Shown here: piece by piece, positions 50,501 through 53,500 of the stretch
Layout of the letters: every line of letters begins with the position of its first letter
Position numbering within the stretch: position 1 is the stretch's first letter
Assembly (NCBI GenBank): GCA_012845835.1
Contig: JABAKD010000014.1
Coordinates: 4,393,896-4,457,895, forward strand
Direction of reading: 5' to 3'
DNA length: 64,000 nucleotides
From: Undaria pinnatifida
Lineage: Eukaryota > Sar > Phaeophyceae > Laminariales > Alariaceae
Notes under the pieces: model-generated
Databases searched by the model: none
What the model was told of the DNA's origin: nothing
The model's input: the letters and a program-made list of their open reading frames with translations, nothing else
Program-made: the position numbers and the translations under genes

Positions 50501-53500
50501 CTGTCGGAACGAAATTTGGGAGCGTTTTTGTTTTTGTCTGGACTTGGGTTTGTTGGGTGTCATGTCGCTTTTCGATGCGAGTCTCGACGAGGGCGAAAGG
50601 ACTGGAGTCTTGTCGCGAGAAAAATGAAGGCGCGTACCGTAGTGGGGAGGGGGAGAAGAGCCTGCTTGGTGACCCCGGATCTGAGTTACATGTAGCGAGG
50701 GAGAAGAAGAAAGAAAATTGCGACGTTAATGTTTATAGAAGGGATGGGCTAAAAGAAAACGAAAAAGTCATCATCATGTGTACGTGTGTGGTTTTGTTTG
50801 TTTTCGTTTTTTTTTTCATCATTTTTACTGTTTTGTTACTACTCTAGTCCATGCCTGCAGATGTGTACCATTCCGAGAGGGCTCTATGCAAATGTAGCCG
50901 CAGGCAGAGACAAAGGGGTGAAGCGGTGGTCCAGCTTAAAATAATCGAACAGGTACTCGTATTTTTTTTTTTTTTTTTCCCACGGTCCCGTTGTTTTTTC
51001 GTATGTCGGCTAGCCCCGTCGCGGTATTCGCGTCCCGTCTGTTTTCCAAACGTGTTCCATGGATCGCTACCAATTCCACAATGGCAGTCTGTAGGTTTGG
51101 CGGGGTGTGTCGGTAGATGGGAGTGGGGGGGTTGCTGGTCCCCCCGGGGCTTGTTAGCCCCCCCTGCGTTTCGTTAAAGTCGTGGAGGTTCAGACGGGTA
51201 CACGACTGCTGCGGCGGCGAATAGGTTGTCGGCGTCAGTCTCTCCTCATTCGGACTTTAGAGCTGCAGTACAGGTAGTGCCGGTTGTATTTTCGGGTTTG
51301 TTGTGTTTGGCTTTGCATGATCTAGTACCCTTTCTGTTGGCGACGCATCCCTGCCCTGTAGTTCGTGATCACAGAGCCCGTGTCTCTGGGAGGGGTTATC
51401 GGCATAGACATTGACCGGGCTGTTGAAATTGACGAAGATGGGTGCGGATATAAGTTTCAGTGGGAGGAGCACACGCAAGTCGTACAACTACATTTCACAC
51501 CTTTCCTCGAAACATCATAACACTAGCACTGCTTTGCGACTGCTCTTAAGTTTCCGCGTCACATGCGTTCTATTCTTCCCCGGTCAGAACCTCACTCGGC
51601 GCTGCTATGATGCCGGCCGTACGGTTAGATTTCACGTTATCACCGCATCAATACATCAAATCTACGGTCACCGCAGTGGTCTAGTGGTTACCCTCGAATG
51701 CTACCGTTGATAGAGCTGGTTGTGGGGTCGTTGATAGAGCTGGTTGTGGGGTTTGAATCCTTTGTGGGTCGCAATTTTGAGTTTGGCCAAAGAAATCAAC
51801 TACTGAGAGCGCCTAGCCGCGTGGGTACACGCAGTTCGAAAGGGCTGGAGTCTCCTCGGTATAAAAATGAAGGCGCGGGGGGAGGGGAGAGAAGAGCCTG
51901 CGTGATGACCCCGGATCTGGGTTTGGTCTAGGGAGGGAGAAGGAGAGAGAGACGTGGGAAGACAATAGAAGGGATGAGCAAAGCATATTTGAACATTGTA
52001 GGATCGGCGTCCCCGGTAGTTCAATAGTAAACCGCGTAACAATTGAAGTCGAGGTCGTAGGTACGAGACCCGCAAGGGAATCTTTTTTTAGAATTTGACA
52101 AGCCGAAAGGGCGAGAGCACGAGTTGGCGAAATTCGATGGGGCTAAATGTAGGAACGCTGAACTCTGCGCCACAAAATCAAGGCACGTACCGGCGGGGAG
52201 ACGGGAAAATACCTGTGACCACGGCTTGGCCAGAGGGTTTATGGAAAGAAAATGAATATTAGAAATGAACAAATTTGCATAGTGTATCGCTGTCTCGCAG
52301 TTTGTGACCACAAAGCTGGTCTCTACGAGTCAGCGGCGCGGACACTGGTTGTGCTGGGTGTAGATGGGTGCAAATATCGGTTTAATGCGAGTAGCACACT
52401 CTGCTACACAGGTCGTACGGTTACATTTCACGGTTTTGGCCACCAGGGAGCCATAGTTGTTACCGATACGATACTGCCGGTCCTACGGTTACGGTTCACA
52501 CTCTACTCAATCAAACATCATTGTCACCATTAAGCCTTGTGGAAAGTGGCGGGAAAAAATGACGAAAAAGAGAGCCGGTGGAACGAAAACGCCCGTGGAC
52601 GCCGGGTAGAGAGTGTGGTCACTGTTGGTGTGTTGGACGCGCAACAGTAGGAGCTATACGACCCACCACAAGCACCGCGTTCTGATACTACTAATGGTAT
52701 AAGATGTTTTGCTGCACGCTTTTCGTAGGTGGTTGGAGTCCTCTTAGGCTAGGTGGGGGTGTAGAAGATTCTGAGAATTTTCTGAGCTCCTAGCATGAGG
52801 AGCTAGCTCGATTTCTCACCCGAGACGTGAGTTCGCGAGGCGTTCGTTCGCGCAGCCCGACCAAAAGGTTTCTATGCCCTCATCATAACCAAAATACACT
52901 CTTGTATGTTTGTGTCATCGGCATGTGTGCTGTGTGGTAATTGTACACTTGACGAGCAGCTCAGCCGGCTACAAACGTTTGGCCGAAAAAGCGCAACCCG
53001 GTAGTTCCACAGTTGCGGGGCTCATGAGTTGTAACCCCTATCCTAGAACGCCTCCGGCGACCGGAGTAGTAACGGGGACCGCCGATAAGGACAGCTCGCG
53101 CTATCGCTGTGGTGGGAACCGAAAGATACGCCAGCTGACGCTGGATTGCGAATGCATTGGAGTAAAAATCGAAACACGCCGTGTATGAAAATACGTGGAA
53201 GTGTGGTAGCTCCTGCTTTTTTTTTTCCCCATCCCCAAGAGGACGAAAAAAAAAGAGAGAAAATATGCCTCCTTCACTATCGTAAATCATTCAAGGCTTT
53301 TCACGGGTCGGACCCCGTGTCGCGGAACGGATCGTGTCAGGGTGACCTGGCCCGTCCCGTGATGTTTTTGGAAACCTCCTGGCCCGACTTGACTCGACCC
53401 GCGGGGTTTTTACATGCCTCCTGATAACCCGACCCGCGGCCCTGGTCATGACCCCTGATATATGTATCGCATATTTGTTGGTTTTGGGTCGGTTTAAACT

